Origin: Arthrobacter bambusae
GTDB taxonomy: Bacteria > Actinomycetota > Actinomycetes > Actinomycetales > Micrococcaceae
Length of the DNA: 64,000 bases
Assembly (NCBI RefSeq): GCF_030812595.1
Contig: NZ_JAUSSZ010000017.1
Coordinates: 1-64,000 of the forward strand
Direction of reading: 5' to 3'
The translations under genes and the position numbers were made by a program. The notes beneath the pieces are model-generated. The model made no database searches. It saw only the letters and a program-made list of their open reading frames with translations, and had not been told where the DNA came from. Of this stretch, positions 1 through 7,690 are shown piece after piece. Each line of letters starts with the position of its first letter. Position 1 is the first letter of the stretch.

Positions 1-1386
1 CACCCCGGCATGGACGCCCCGGAAATCCGGTACATGATGGACGCCCGCGCGGCCCTGGGCGGACCCGTGCCCGAACGCCGCCACACCCACACCCCCGTCA
101 CCCTGCCAGAGGCCAAGTCCTACGACGTCGCCAAACGCGGCTCCGGCAAACAACTTGCCGCGACCACCATGGCCTTCGTCAGGCTCCTGAAAGACCTCAT
201 GCGGGACAAGAACTTCGGCAAACGCTTCGTCCCGGTCGTCCCCGACGAATCCCGCACCTTCGGCATGGACGCGTTCTTCCCCACCGCGAAAATCTACAAC
301 CCCAAGGGCCAGAACTACCTCTCCGTGGACCGGGACCTCGTCCTGGCCTACAAAGAATCCCCCGCCGGCCAGCTCATCCACCCCGGCATCAACGAAGCCG
401 GCGCCGTCGCCGCGTTCACCGCCGCCGGCACCGCCTACGCCACCCACGGCGAACCCCTCGTGCCGATCTACGTGTTCTACTCCATGTTCGGCTTCCAACG
501 CACCGGCGACGCCTTCTGGGCCGCCGCGGACCAAATGACCCGCGGCTTCATCATCGGCGCCACCGCAGGACGGACCACCCTCACCGGCGAAGGACTCCAA
601 CACGCCGACGGACACTCCCCCCTCCTGGCCTCCACCAACCCCGCCGTGAAAACCTACGACCCCGCCTACGGCTACGAAATCGGCCACATCATCCGCGACG
701 GCCTCGAACGCATGTACGGACCAGACTCCTCTGACCGTAACCTGATGTACTACCTCACCGTGTACAACGAACCCATCAGCCAACCCGCGGAACCGGAAAA
801 CCTCGACGTAGACGGAGTCCTGAAAGGCATCTACCTGCTCGCACCGGCCAAGCCCGCGGACCGGGACAAAAAGCGCCCCCGCGCGCAGCTCCTGGCCTCC
901 GGCGTCTCCGTCCCCTGGGCCCTCGAAGCCCAGAAACTCCTCGCCGAAGACTGGGCAGTCTCCGCCGACGTCTGGTCCGTGACCTCCTGGAACGAACTCC
1001 GACGCGACGGACTCGCCGCCGAAGAACACGCCTTCCTGAACCCCGGCGAGGAACCACGCACCCCCTTCGTGGCCCAGCAACTCGCCGGCGCCACCGGACC
1101 CGTCATCGCCGTCACCGACTACATGAAAGCCGTCCCCGACCAGATCCGCCAATTCATCCCCAACGAATTCGCCTCCCTCGGCGCCGACGGCTTCGGATTC
1201 TCCGACACCCGCCAAGCCGCCCGCCGCTACTTCAAAAACGACACCCACTCCATCATCGTCAAAACCCTCCAACTCCTCGCCCGCCGAGGAGAAGTCGACC
1301 CGCAAGCGCCGTCGTACGCCATGGACCGGTACAAACTCCTCGATGTAACTGCCGGCACCACCGGAGGGGCAGGCGGCGAAAGCTGA
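1..1386 (+). CDS. aceE: Pyruvate dehydrogenase E1 component, C-terminal part (5' end outside window)
   Basis: The reading frame is open from base 1, so only about 461 C-terminal residues are visible. A full-length homodimeric E1 is about 900 residues, so roughly half is missing to the left. The enzyme is the thiamine-diphosphate subunit that decarboxylates pyruvate and passes the acetyl group to the E2 lipoyl arm in the cytoplasmic pyruvate dehydrogenase complex. The visible part holds the pyrimidine-binding domain (HPGINEAGAVAAF, then the GFQRTGDAFWAAADQ and GEGLQHADGHSP stretches) and the C-terminal domain ending in DRYKLLDV, all typical of bacterial AceE. It ends in TGA and is followed by a strong hairpin. 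Codon use is extremely C-rich at third positions, as expected of a highly expressed gene in this genome. Confidence 0.95.
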   Translation, partial: HPGMDAPEIRYMMDARAALGGPVPERRHTHTPVTLPEAKSYDVAKRGSGKQLAATTMAFVRLLKDLMRDKNFGKRFVPVVPDESRTFGMDAFFPTAKIYNPKGQNYLSVDRDLVLAYKESPAGQLIHPGINEAGAVAAFTAAGTAYATHGEPLVPIYVFYSMFGFQRTGDAFWAAADQMTRGFIIGATAGRTTLTGEGLQHADGHSPLLASTNPAVKTYDPAYGYEIGHIIRDGLERMYGPDSSDRNLMYYLTVYNEPISQPAEPENLDVDGVLKGIYLLAPAKPADRDKKRPRAQLLASGVSVPWALEAQKLLAEDWAVSADVWSVTSWNELRRDGLAAEEHAFLNPGEEPRTPFVAQQLAGATGPVIAVTDYMKAVPDQIRQFIPNEFASLGADGFGFSDTRQAARRYFKNDTHSIIVKTLQLLARRGEVDPQAPSYAMDRYKLLDVTAGTTGGAGGES

Positions 1387-1412
1387 GACCAGCATTTCCC
1401 CTGCAAAAAGGA

Positions 1413-1447
1413 ATCGGCGGTAGTGCTCCCTGAGCACTACCGCCGAT
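1413..1447. terminator. Strong hairpin between convergent aceE and DUF1508 genes
   Basis: A perfect 15-bp inverted repeat (1413-1427 with 1433-1447) encloses a 5-base loop. On the minus strand it is followed by a T-rich stretch (TTCCTTTTT), so it looks like an intrinsic terminator for the DUF1508 gene. On the plus strand the T tract is missing, but the hairpin sits just after the aceE stop codon and may act on both transcripts. Confidence 0.75.
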
Positions 1448-1453
1448 GTGTTC

Positions 1454-1645
1454 CTACGCGCCGATCGAGCGGCGATCCACCACGAATCCTGTGGCGGCAT
1501 TCTCCCTGACTGCGTTGATACCGGCCACGAGTGCCGCAATATCCGGGAACTTGGGCGACACCGCCACTACCGTTCCATCATCGGCTTTCAAACGGAAACG
1601 GAACGATTGCTCCCCAGCTGTCAATATCTCGAAAATGCCAGACAT
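1454..1645 (-). CDS. Small YegP-like DUF1508 protein
   Basis: This 63-residue protein is one DUF1508 (YegP-like) unit: it starts MSGIFEI, has the FRFRLKADDG core and ends VVDRRSIGA. The family is made of short beta-alpha units of unknown function, often stress related and found in one or two copies per protein. The frame stays open far upstream, but the ATG at 1645 is chosen because it begins the domain and has GGAAAGAGG just before it; the upstream part reads as antisense of the next gene. It is transcribed towards aceE and ends at a hairpin terminator. Confidence 0.75.
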   Translation of the reverse strand: MSGIFEILTAGEQSFRFRLKADDGTVVAVSPKFPDIAALVAGINAVRENAATGFVVDRRSIGA

Positions 1646-1743
1646 AAACCCTCTTTCCACCGCGGATGCGTCCTTGCATCCCCTTCGAAGACCACGGACT
1701 CTCGTGAAGTCCCTAAGAGAATATCGGCCATGGAAGCCCGCTA

Positions 1744-1762
1744 GTAGGCCTACCCATGGGTA
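1744..1762. promoter_or_regulatory. Overlapping palindromes in the DUF1508 promoter region
   Basis: Two perfect palindromes overlap here: GTAGGCCTAC (1744-1753) and TACCCATGGGTA (1751-1762). On the minus strand TTGAAT (1769-1764) and CTACTA (1746-1741) are 17 bases apart, so the second palindrome lies in the spacer of a plausible promoter for the DUF1508 gene. A repressor site is an inference from this position. Confidence 0.4.
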
Positions 1763-1843
1763 ATATTCAACCTTTTTCGGTAGACCTATATCGCAATGCG
1801 AGGCGCGCCTGGAGACCTCCGGGCCCACGGATAGGGTGAACCC

Positions 1844-2473
1844 ATGAAAAACTTCAGCACCTTGCCCACCACTGGTGTGCTGTTGGCCGGCGGCGCGGGG
1901 ACGCGCCTGGGCCTTGGCCCCAAGGCGCTGCTGCCCTTCCGCGGCCGCACCTTGGTGGAGGTACTCGCCAAGACATTGCTCGACGGCGGATGCCTCAAGG
2001 TAGTCGTGGTGCTTGGCGCCGGAGCCGAGGATGTCAGGCACGCGACGAACCTGGACGAGTACCTCGTGGTGGACAACCCGGAGTGGGCGTCCGGCATGGC
2101 GAGCTCATTTCGTATAGGTGTTGCGGCGGCTCCCCCGGGCCACAACGTCATGGTGGCCCTGGTGGACCAGCCCGGATTGACCACCGACGTCGTCGCCAGG
2201 CTCTTGGCCAGGCACCAACGTGGCCGGGTGACCGCAGCCGGTTACCCGGAGAATGTCCACAACGGCAGCACCACATCAAAACTCCGGCGCGGCCACCCTT
2301 TGATCATCGATTCCACCCTCCGTGCCGACGTCGCCGAGACCGCTTCGGGCGACGCCGGAGCGCGCCGTTTTCTCAAGGCGCATCCCGGGCTAGTCGACGT
2401 CGTCGACTGCAGTGACCTCGCCGATGGCACGGACGTGGACACGAAGGAGCAACTTCACCTGCTCAACGATTAG
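1844..2473 (+). CDS. mocA: MobA-like nucleotidyltransferase, probable molybdenum cofactor cytidylyltransferase
   Basis: This 209-residue protein has the NTP-transferase signature LLAGGAGTRLG (residues 13-23) with the following lysine K27, and a LVDQPG motif near 107-111, matching the MobA/MocA family (about 200 residues). MocA joins CTP to molybdopterin to make the cytosine dinucleotide cofactor used by xanthine-dehydrogenase-family enzymes. The gene converges on the xanthine dehydrogenase large-subunit gene with one base between stop codons, which supports a cofactor role, but guanylyltransferase or sugar nucleotidyltransferase activity cannot be excluded. No Shine-Dalgarno is evident; a TAGGGT -10-like hexamer (1832-1837) lies 6 bases before the ATG, so the mRNA may be leaderless. 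Confidence 0.75.
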   Translation: MKNFSTLPTTGVLLAGGAGTRLGLGPKALLPFRGRTLVEVLAKTLLDGGCLKVVVVLGAGAEDVRHATNLDEYLVVDNPEWASGMASSFRIGVAAAPPGHNVMVALVDQPGLTTDVVARLLARHQRGRVTAAGYPENVHNGSTTSKLRRGHPLIIDSTLRADVAETASGDAGARRFLKAHPGLVDVVDCSDLADGTDVDTKEQLHLLND

Positions 2474-2474
2474 C

Positions 2475-5264
2475 TCACACCAGTTGCATGGTGGCTGCGG
2501 CGTCCTTCAGCGCCAGGTAGATCTTGTCCCGCGCGATGGGGAGCGACGTGAACCTCACCCCGGTGGCGTTCCGGATGGCATTGCCCAGTGCAGGCGCCAC
2601 GGGGTTGAACGGGCTCTCGCTCATGGATTTCGCACCGAGCGGCCCCATCTCATCGTTTGTTTTCGCGAAATAGACCTCGCTGCGCGGCACGTCCGCGAAG
2701 GACGGGATGTGGTACTGCCGCAGGATGTCAGTGGTGACCCGGCCGGCGTCGTTCACGCGGACTTCCTCATACAGCGCGACGCCGAGGGCCTGGGCGATTC
2801 CGCCCTCCACTTGGCCGCGGCATTGCCGCGGATTGACCACAACGCCGGCATCGGCCGCCTGCACGCTCTGCAGGATGCGCAACTCCCCCGTGCCGGTGTT
2901 CACGGCAACCCGGAATCCGTGGACGTTGAACGCGACTGAACGCGGAGTTCCGCCCCAACGCCCCTCGGAGGCGAGTTCAATCCCGGCTGCCTCGGCTCGG
3001 CTGGACAGCTCGGCAAGCGTGAGGCGCGTGCCGTGGGATTCCACGGCACCCTCCACCAAGACACAGCTCCCCGCATCGGCCCCGAGGATTCCCGCGGCAA
3101 ACGCCCGGAGGCGAACGGCGAGTTCCTGGGCCGCGAGGAGCGTGGCCTGCCCGGCCACCACGGTGCCCGCGGAGCCGAACGCGCCGGTGTCATGCTCCAC
3201 AAGGTCCGTGTCGGATTGGCGCACGGCGACGTTCGAGGCCGTCGTGGACAGCGCGGTTGCCGCCAGCTGCGCGTGCACCGTGGTGGTGCCGTTGCCGAAC
3301 TCGGCGGTCCCGACGGCAGCGTCGAAGGTGCCGTCCGGCAGGAGCCTGAGGTGTGTGTGCGCGAAGTGTCCGCGCGGCGGAACGGTGTCGATCATCGACA
3401 GTGCCGAACCGACGCCGGTGACCCACTCCGGGCCGAGATCGTCGAGCCCGGCGGCCCGGTAGCGTTGGCCGCCGCGATCCAGGGCGTCCCGGACCAACAC
3501 CACGCACTGGTCCAGTCCGTAGCTCCCGTAGAACACGTCCTCTTCCGGTTCCGGATTCGTTGACAACATGTGGTCCCCCGGCCGGACCATGTTCCTGAGC
3601 CGGAAGTCCAAGGGATCCATGCCGATTCCGACGGCAAGTTCGTCCATGGCGGATTCGATCGCGAAGATCATCTGGCTGAGGCCATAGCCGCGGAATGCGC
3701 CGGCCGGGACCGTGTTGGTGTAGACGGCCTGCGCGTCCACTTTCTTGTTGGCGCATTTGTAGACCGCGAGGGACTCGCCGCAACCGTGGAACATTACTCC
3801 GGGCGCGTGGTTCCCGTACGCGCCGGTATTGGTTACCACATCCACCTGCATCGCGGTCAAGTGGCCGTCGCTGTCGGTTCCGGCCTTGACCTTGATGGTG
3901 AACGGATGGCGTGTGGTGGCCGCAGTGAACTGTTCGGTGCGGGTGAACTCCACTTGCACGGGCCGGCGCAGTTTGAGGGCCGCCATGGCCACGAGGTCCT
4001 CGGTGAGCACTTCCTGCTTGCCGCCGAAGCCGCCGCCCACGCGGCCGGCCACCACGCGGATGCGGTCTTCGGGAAGGTCGAACAGGCGGGCAAGGGTCCG
4101 CCGGACCAGGAATGGAACCTGGCTCGAGGAACGCACCACGAGCCGGTCCTCCCCCGGGTTTCCCGAGGGCTCCACCCACGCTATGGAGCAGTGCGTTTCC
4201 ATCGCGACGTGTTGCACTCTCTGGGTTTGGTAGGTGTCCTCGTGGATGAAGTCGGCCGCGGCGAATCCGGTTTCGACGTTTCCCAACTCGGAATGGACTT
4301 CCGCCACGACGTTGTTCTGCGGGCGGGAAATCCGGGCCGTTTCGCCGTCTTTCTCTCCGTGGATTGCGGGCGCACCGGGCAGCAAGGCGTCCTGCGGCGA
4401 GAAGACAGCGTCAAGGAGTTCGTACTCCACTCTGATAGCCCGTGCCCCGGCTTCGGCTGCGCCCACCGATTCGGCGACGACGGCGGCAACCCGCTGGCCG
4501 ATGAAGCGCACCACGTCGTCGAGGACGCGGGTGTCGTCGGGATCGTCGGTGTAGAGCTCGTGCTGGGCCGTCGAGAACAAGCGGTCCGGCGCGTCCGCAT
4601 GCGTAAAGACCGCGACGACGCCCGGTACCTGGAGGGCCGCCGTCGTATCGATCGAGACAATCCGGGCGTGTGCGTGCGGCGAGCGCAGCAGCTTGAGGTG
4701 CAGTAGTCCGGGGAGCTGTTCTGCCGGAACATCGAGGGTGTAGCGGGCGGTGCCGGTGACGACTGCCCGACCCGCGGGCGCGGGAACGTCGTCGCCGAGC
4801 TGGCCAGTTCCGGCGTCGTGGGTGCTGTGCTCCGCGCGGGCGACCCCGCACACCGCGTCCGCAATGGAGCGGTAACCCGTGCAGCGGCACAGGTTTCCTT
4901 TGAGGTTTCTCGGGAGGTTGGCTTTTTGTTCCTCGTCGAAGGTGGCGGCGGTCATCATCATGCCGGCTGTGCAGAAGCCGCACTGGAAGCCCTGGTGTTC
5001 CAAGAACTGTTGCTGTACCGGATGCAGTTCCTGCCCACGCGACAGCCCCTCGATCGTGGTGACCGAGTGCCCTTCGGCGCGCACCGCCGGGTAGATGCAA
5101 CTGTGCACGGGAGTTCCGTCGACATGAACGGTGCAGGCGCCACAGTCCCCTCCGTCGCAGCCTTTCTTGACGCCGAAGTTGCCCTGTTCACGAAGGAACG
5201 TCCGGAGGCACTGCCCCGGGCGGGGGGCGGCCTCGGTGGTGGTTCCGTTGATCTCGATTGCCAT
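2475..5264 (-). CDS. xdhB: Xanthine dehydrogenase, fused 2Fe-2S and molybdopterin-binding subunit
   Basis: This 929-residue protein oxidises hypoxanthine and xanthine to urate. Residues 1-140 are the iron-sulfur domain, with cluster ligands at C36, C41, C44, C56 and C95, C98, C126, C128. From about 165 onward it is the molybdopterin domain (LLRSPHAHARI, GRVGGGFGGKQE, PAGAFRGYG), with the catalytic glutamate in the C-terminal GAKSMSESPFNPVAPAL segment. The FAD domain is absent and is encoded by the upstream gene. The ATG at 5264 is chosen for its AGAAGGAGG ribosome site; the frame stays open far upstream but reads as antisense there. The start lies 2 bases after the FAD-subunit stop, so the two are co-translated. 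Substrate is inferred from the purine-gene context. Confidence 0.9.
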   Translation of the reverse strand: MAIEINGTTTEAAPRPGQCLRTFLREQGNFGVKKGCDGGDCGACTVHVDGTPVHSCIYPAVRAEGHSVTTIEGLSRGQELHPVQQQFLEHQGFQCGFCTAGMMMTAATFDEEQKANLPRNLKGNLCRCTGYRSIADAVCGVARAEHSTHDAGTGQLGDDVPAPAGRAVVTGTARYTLDVPAEQLPGLLHLKLLRSPHAHARIVSIDTTAALQVPGVVAVFTHADAPDRLFSTAQHELYTDDPDDTRVLDDVVRFIGQRVAAVVAESVGAAEAGARAIRVEYELLDAVFSPQDALLPGAPAIHGEKDGETARISRPQNNVVAEVHSELGNVETGFAAADFIHEDTYQTQRVQHVAMETHCSIAWVEPSGNPGEDRLVVRSSSQVPFLVRRTLARLFDLPEDRIRVVAGRVGGGFGGKQEVLTEDLVAMAALKLRRPVQVEFTRTEQFTAATTRHPFTIKVKAGTDSDGHLTAMQVDVVTNTGAYGNHAPGVMFHGCGESLAVYKCANKKVDAQAVYTNTVPAGAFRGYGLSQMIFAIESAMDELAVGIGMDPLDFRLRNMVRPGDHMLSTNPEPEEDVFYGSYGLDQCVVLVRDALDRGGQRYRAAGLDDLGPEWVTGVGSALSMIDTVPPRGHFAHTHLRLLPDGTFDAAVGTAEFGNGTTTVHAQLAATALSTTASNVAVRQSDTDLVEHDTGAFGSAGTVVAGQATLLAAQELAVRLRAFAAGILGADAGSCVLVEGAVESHGTRLTLAELSSRAEAAGIELASEGRWGGTPRSVAFNVHGFRVAVNTGTGELRILQSVQAADAGVVVNPRQCRGQVEGGIAQALGVALYEEVRVNDAGRVTTDILRQYHIPSFADVPRSEVYFAKTNDEMGPLGAKSMSESPFNPVAPALGNAIRNATGVRFTSLPIARDKIYLALKDAAATMQLV

Positions 5265-5266
5265 GC

Positions 5267-6208
5267 TTAGGCCTCCTTCTGCTGTGCGGGTTGGGTGGAC
5301 GGTTGCGGCGAGGTAGCGTGCGGCGGCCAGAAATCGCCTGAGACGGTGAGCGGTCCGCTTGGAACCGGGCCGCACAGCTCCGCGCGGATCTCCTCGGCGA
5401 GGCGGAAGGTCATGGCCCGGCGCCATTCCGGGAGTCCGTGGATGTCGTCGTGGTAAAGCTCCGCAGGGATCGAACGCTCGACGGCGGCTGCCAGCTGCCC
5501 GGCGTCGGGCAACTCCGCGGTGGCGAACCGCAGCTGCACGGGCCGCTTGGTGGCGGCGGTGACGGTGAGGACCAGGGTGCCATCGGCGTCGAGCCTTCCG
5601 ATCAGCAGCACCCCGGATCGGCCGAGGTTGCTCAGCGAGAGCCTGCGGAAAGCCACCTTCGCTGCCAAGGCTGACGCCGGTAGCTGGATGCTGCGCAGGA
5701 GTTCGCCGGGTGCCAGGCAATTTTTCCCGTCCCCGACAACGAACTCGGCCACAGGAACGGTACGGCTGCCGCCGTGCCTGCCGAGGATGGTGGCCGTCGC
5801 ATCCAAGCCGGCGCACAGCGAAATCATGGGTCCGGCCGGGAGCGATGTGCACAGGTTACCGCCCACGGTGGACATGTTCCACACCTTGAAGGAGGCCACG
5901 AAGGAGTCGCAGCACGGGCGGAGAAGCTCCAGTCCCGGCCAGTTCCGGCCTGCCACCGCGTCAGATATCGGGAGGGCGTAGAGCTCGGCAACAGTGCAGG
6001 TGGCGGCCAATTCAATGCCAGCGTCGTTCACGGTTACGGCCGGCCACCCTGCTTGCCCCAGGTCCAGGAGGCGCTTCAGCGGCTCTTCGCTGCCGACCGG
6101 ACTCCCGTAGGAGAACAAGACTGTACCGCCGGCAAGCCAGGCGTCGCCCTCGCGCCACTGGCCTGGATCCGTGGTGGAAACCACGGACTCGATGGTGTTC
6201 ATGTCCAT
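5267..6208 (-). CDS. xdhA: Xanthine dehydrogenase FAD-binding subunit
   Basis: This protein of about 313 residues carries the CO-dehydrogenase/XDH flavoprotein fold: an AGGT FAD-binding motif near residue 27 and TVGGNLCTSLPAGPM around 115-130. It passes electrons from the iron-sulfur clusters to NAD or another acceptor. The start is taken as the ATG at 6208, preceded by AAGGTG; a second ATG at 6202 overlaps the xdhC stop as ATGA, so either is possible. It lies between xdhC and the fused Mo/Fe-S subunit with overlaps of a few bases, giving the operon xdhC-FAD-Mo/FeS. Symbols differ between organisms, so the letter is only indicative. Confidence 0.88.
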   Translation of the reverse strand: MDMNTIESVVSTTDPGQWREGDAWLAGGTVLFSYGSPVGSEEPLKRLLDLGQAGWPAVTVNDAGIELAATCTVAELYALPISDAVAGRNWPGLELLRPCCDSFVASFKVWNMSTVGGNLCTSLPAGPMISLCAGLDATATILGRHGGSRTVPVAEFVVGDGKNCLAPGELLRSIQLPASALAAKVAFRRLSLSNLGRSGVLLIGRLDADGTLVLTVTAATKRPVQLRFATAELPDAGQLAAAVERSIPAELYHDDIHGLPEWRRAMTFRLAEEIRAELCGPVPSGPLTVSGDFWPPHATSPQPSTQPAQQKEA

Positions 6209-7398
6209 GGGGTCACCTTGCTGTGTTCGGGGGTGTTGGTCTGGTGGATGGGTCCTGTCCCGTCCTTGAGCGGGCCCACGGTGGAAGCCGGGCGGCGGGA
6301 CGCGAGGATTTCGGCGGTAATGGAAACGGCCACTTCGGCTGGAGTGACCGCACCTAGATCCAGTCCGATCGGAGAGTGCAGGCATTCGAGGGCCTCGGCC
6401 GGGACGCCGCAGTCAAGCAGTCCGTCAATCCGCTGCCGGTGGCTGCGCCTGGAACCCATGGCTCCCACATAGGCAAGATCCAAATCCAGGGCGGTTTGCA
6501 GCAGCGGGATATCGAACTTGGGATCGTGGGTCAGCACGCACACCACGGTGCGGGAATCGATCCGGCCGGCGGCCGCTTCGGCGCCAAGGTAGCGGTGCGG
6601 CCAGTCCGTGACGAGGTGGTCGGCGGCGAGGAATCGGCCCTGGTTCGAAAACGCGGGCCGGGCGTCGCACAACGTGACTTCGTAGCCCAGGAGTTTCCCG
6701 GCGGAGAGCAAGGCGGCGCCGAAGTCGTTGGCGCCAAAGATCAGCATCCGGGCCGCGGGCGAGCGGCTTTCGACGAAGAGGGAAATGGGTTCGGCTTCCG
6801 GCCCGGAGCTCCCGCAACCTTCGGCCGGGGCGAGCCGCACGAGTCCTGTGCGTCCTCCATGCAGTAGTGGCTCGAGCTGGGCCGCGGCCGCGCGGATCAC
6901 GGCGTCATCCCCGCCGAGAAGGGTGGAAAGTTCCTGTGACCCAGCGGCGGAAAAACGCGCCGGATCATGAACGACGACGGCGCCTCCCGCGGCGTCGAGC
7001 CTGCGGATGAGTGCCAGGGAGGTCGAGCGGCCGCCGGATGCGCTGTTCAACCAGGTCAAGTCCAGGCCGCCGGCGCCGGATGGTTGGATTGGCTGGATGT
7101 GGACTTCCAGCTCGCCACCACAGCTAAGCCCGACGGCGAACGCGTCCTCGGCGCTGTAGCCGAACGACTCGAGGCGGCTGCCGCCGTCGTGCATTGCTTG
7201 AAGGGCTGCCTCGACCACGGCCCCTTCCACGCAGCCTCCGGAGAGGCTGCCAAGGATGTCTCCGTGTTCGGAAACCAGCATGGAGGTGCCGAGGGGCCGG
7301 GGCACGGAGCCGCCTGCGGCCACAATGGTGGCAACGGCGCAACGCTGACCGGAGACCGCGGGCCGCCAGGTGCCCAGCGAGGGCATCAACTCCAGCAT
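6199..7398 (-). CDS. xdhC: XdhC-family molybdenum cofactor insertion factor
   Basis: This 399-residue protein has the XdhC_CoxI N-terminal domain with SGGCVEG (residues 53-59), whose cysteine is typical of the family, and a C-terminal Rossmann domain (IFGANDFG, about 220-235; later VGAMGSRRSHRQR). XdhC proteins bind molybdopterin cofactor, protect it while the sulfido ligand is added, and load it into apo-xanthine dehydrogenase. It is the first gene of the dehydrogenase operon. AAAGGAGG lies 7 bases before the ATG. The stop overlaps a possible FAD-subunit ATG. Confidence 0.9.
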   Translation of the reverse strand: MLELMPSLGTWRPAVSGQRCAVATIVAAGGSVPRPLGTSMLVSEHGDILGSLSGGCVEGAVVEAALQAMHDGGSRLESFGYSAEDAFAVGLSCGGELEVHIQPIQPSGAGGLDLTWLNSASGGRSTSLALIRRLDAAGGAVVVHDPARFSAAGSQELSTLLGGDDAVIRAAAAQLEPLLHGGRTGLVRLAPAEGCGSSGPEAEPISLFVESRSPAARMLIFGANDFGAALLSAGKLLGYEVTLCDARPAFSNQGRFLAADHLVTDWPHRYLGAEAAAGRIDSRTVVCVLTHDPKFDIPLLQTALDLDLAYVGAMGSRRSHRQRIDGLLDCGVPAEALECLHSPIGLDLGAVTPAEVAVSITAEILASRRPASTVGPLKDGTGPIHQTNTPEHSKVTPWT

Positions 7399-7422
7399 GG
7401 CAAAACCTCCTTTACCGAGGTC

Positions 7423-7443
7423 CCGGACCAGAGACCGGTCCGG
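7423..7443. promoter_or_regulatory. Inverted repeat just upstream of xdhC
   Basis: A 7-bp perfect inverted repeat, CCGGACC and GGTCCGG with 7 bases between, lies 25-45 bases before the xdhC start codon. It could be an operator or a leader hairpin. No matching sequence was found in front of the other purine genes. Confidence 0.3.
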
Positions 7444-7530
7444 TGCAGTGTGCGATCTTGCCTCATATTCTCATTCCTTGCGTCTGTACAGGAGAGCTTC
7501 GGGTAAACAGGGAACCCGTTTGCGTGAAGA

Positions 7531-7566
7531 GGACCGGGGCGGGCCTCTCATTTCCCACCCCGGTCC
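7531..7566 (-). terminator. Probable terminator of the guaD-permease transcript, in a 292-base gene-free stretch
   Basis: Between the permease stop (7691) and the xdhC start (7398) I find no convincing gene. A 13-bp stem with one mismatch (GGACCGGGG at 7531 pairing with CCCCGGTCC ending 7566, extended inward by GGG/CCC) has a 10-base loop. It is downstream of the minus-strand permease gene and lacks a long T run. The rest of the stretch should hold the promoter of the xdh operon. Confidence 0.5.
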
Positions 7567-7690
7567 TTGGCGGAGCGGCCGTACCTCACCGCCGCCCGCC
7601 GTCGTCGTCCGCATTGATGCGGTTGGCGACGATCGGCGGACGCCTATTCATTGCGGTGGCTCGCGGCCGGACCGCCGTCTCAATGGCCGG

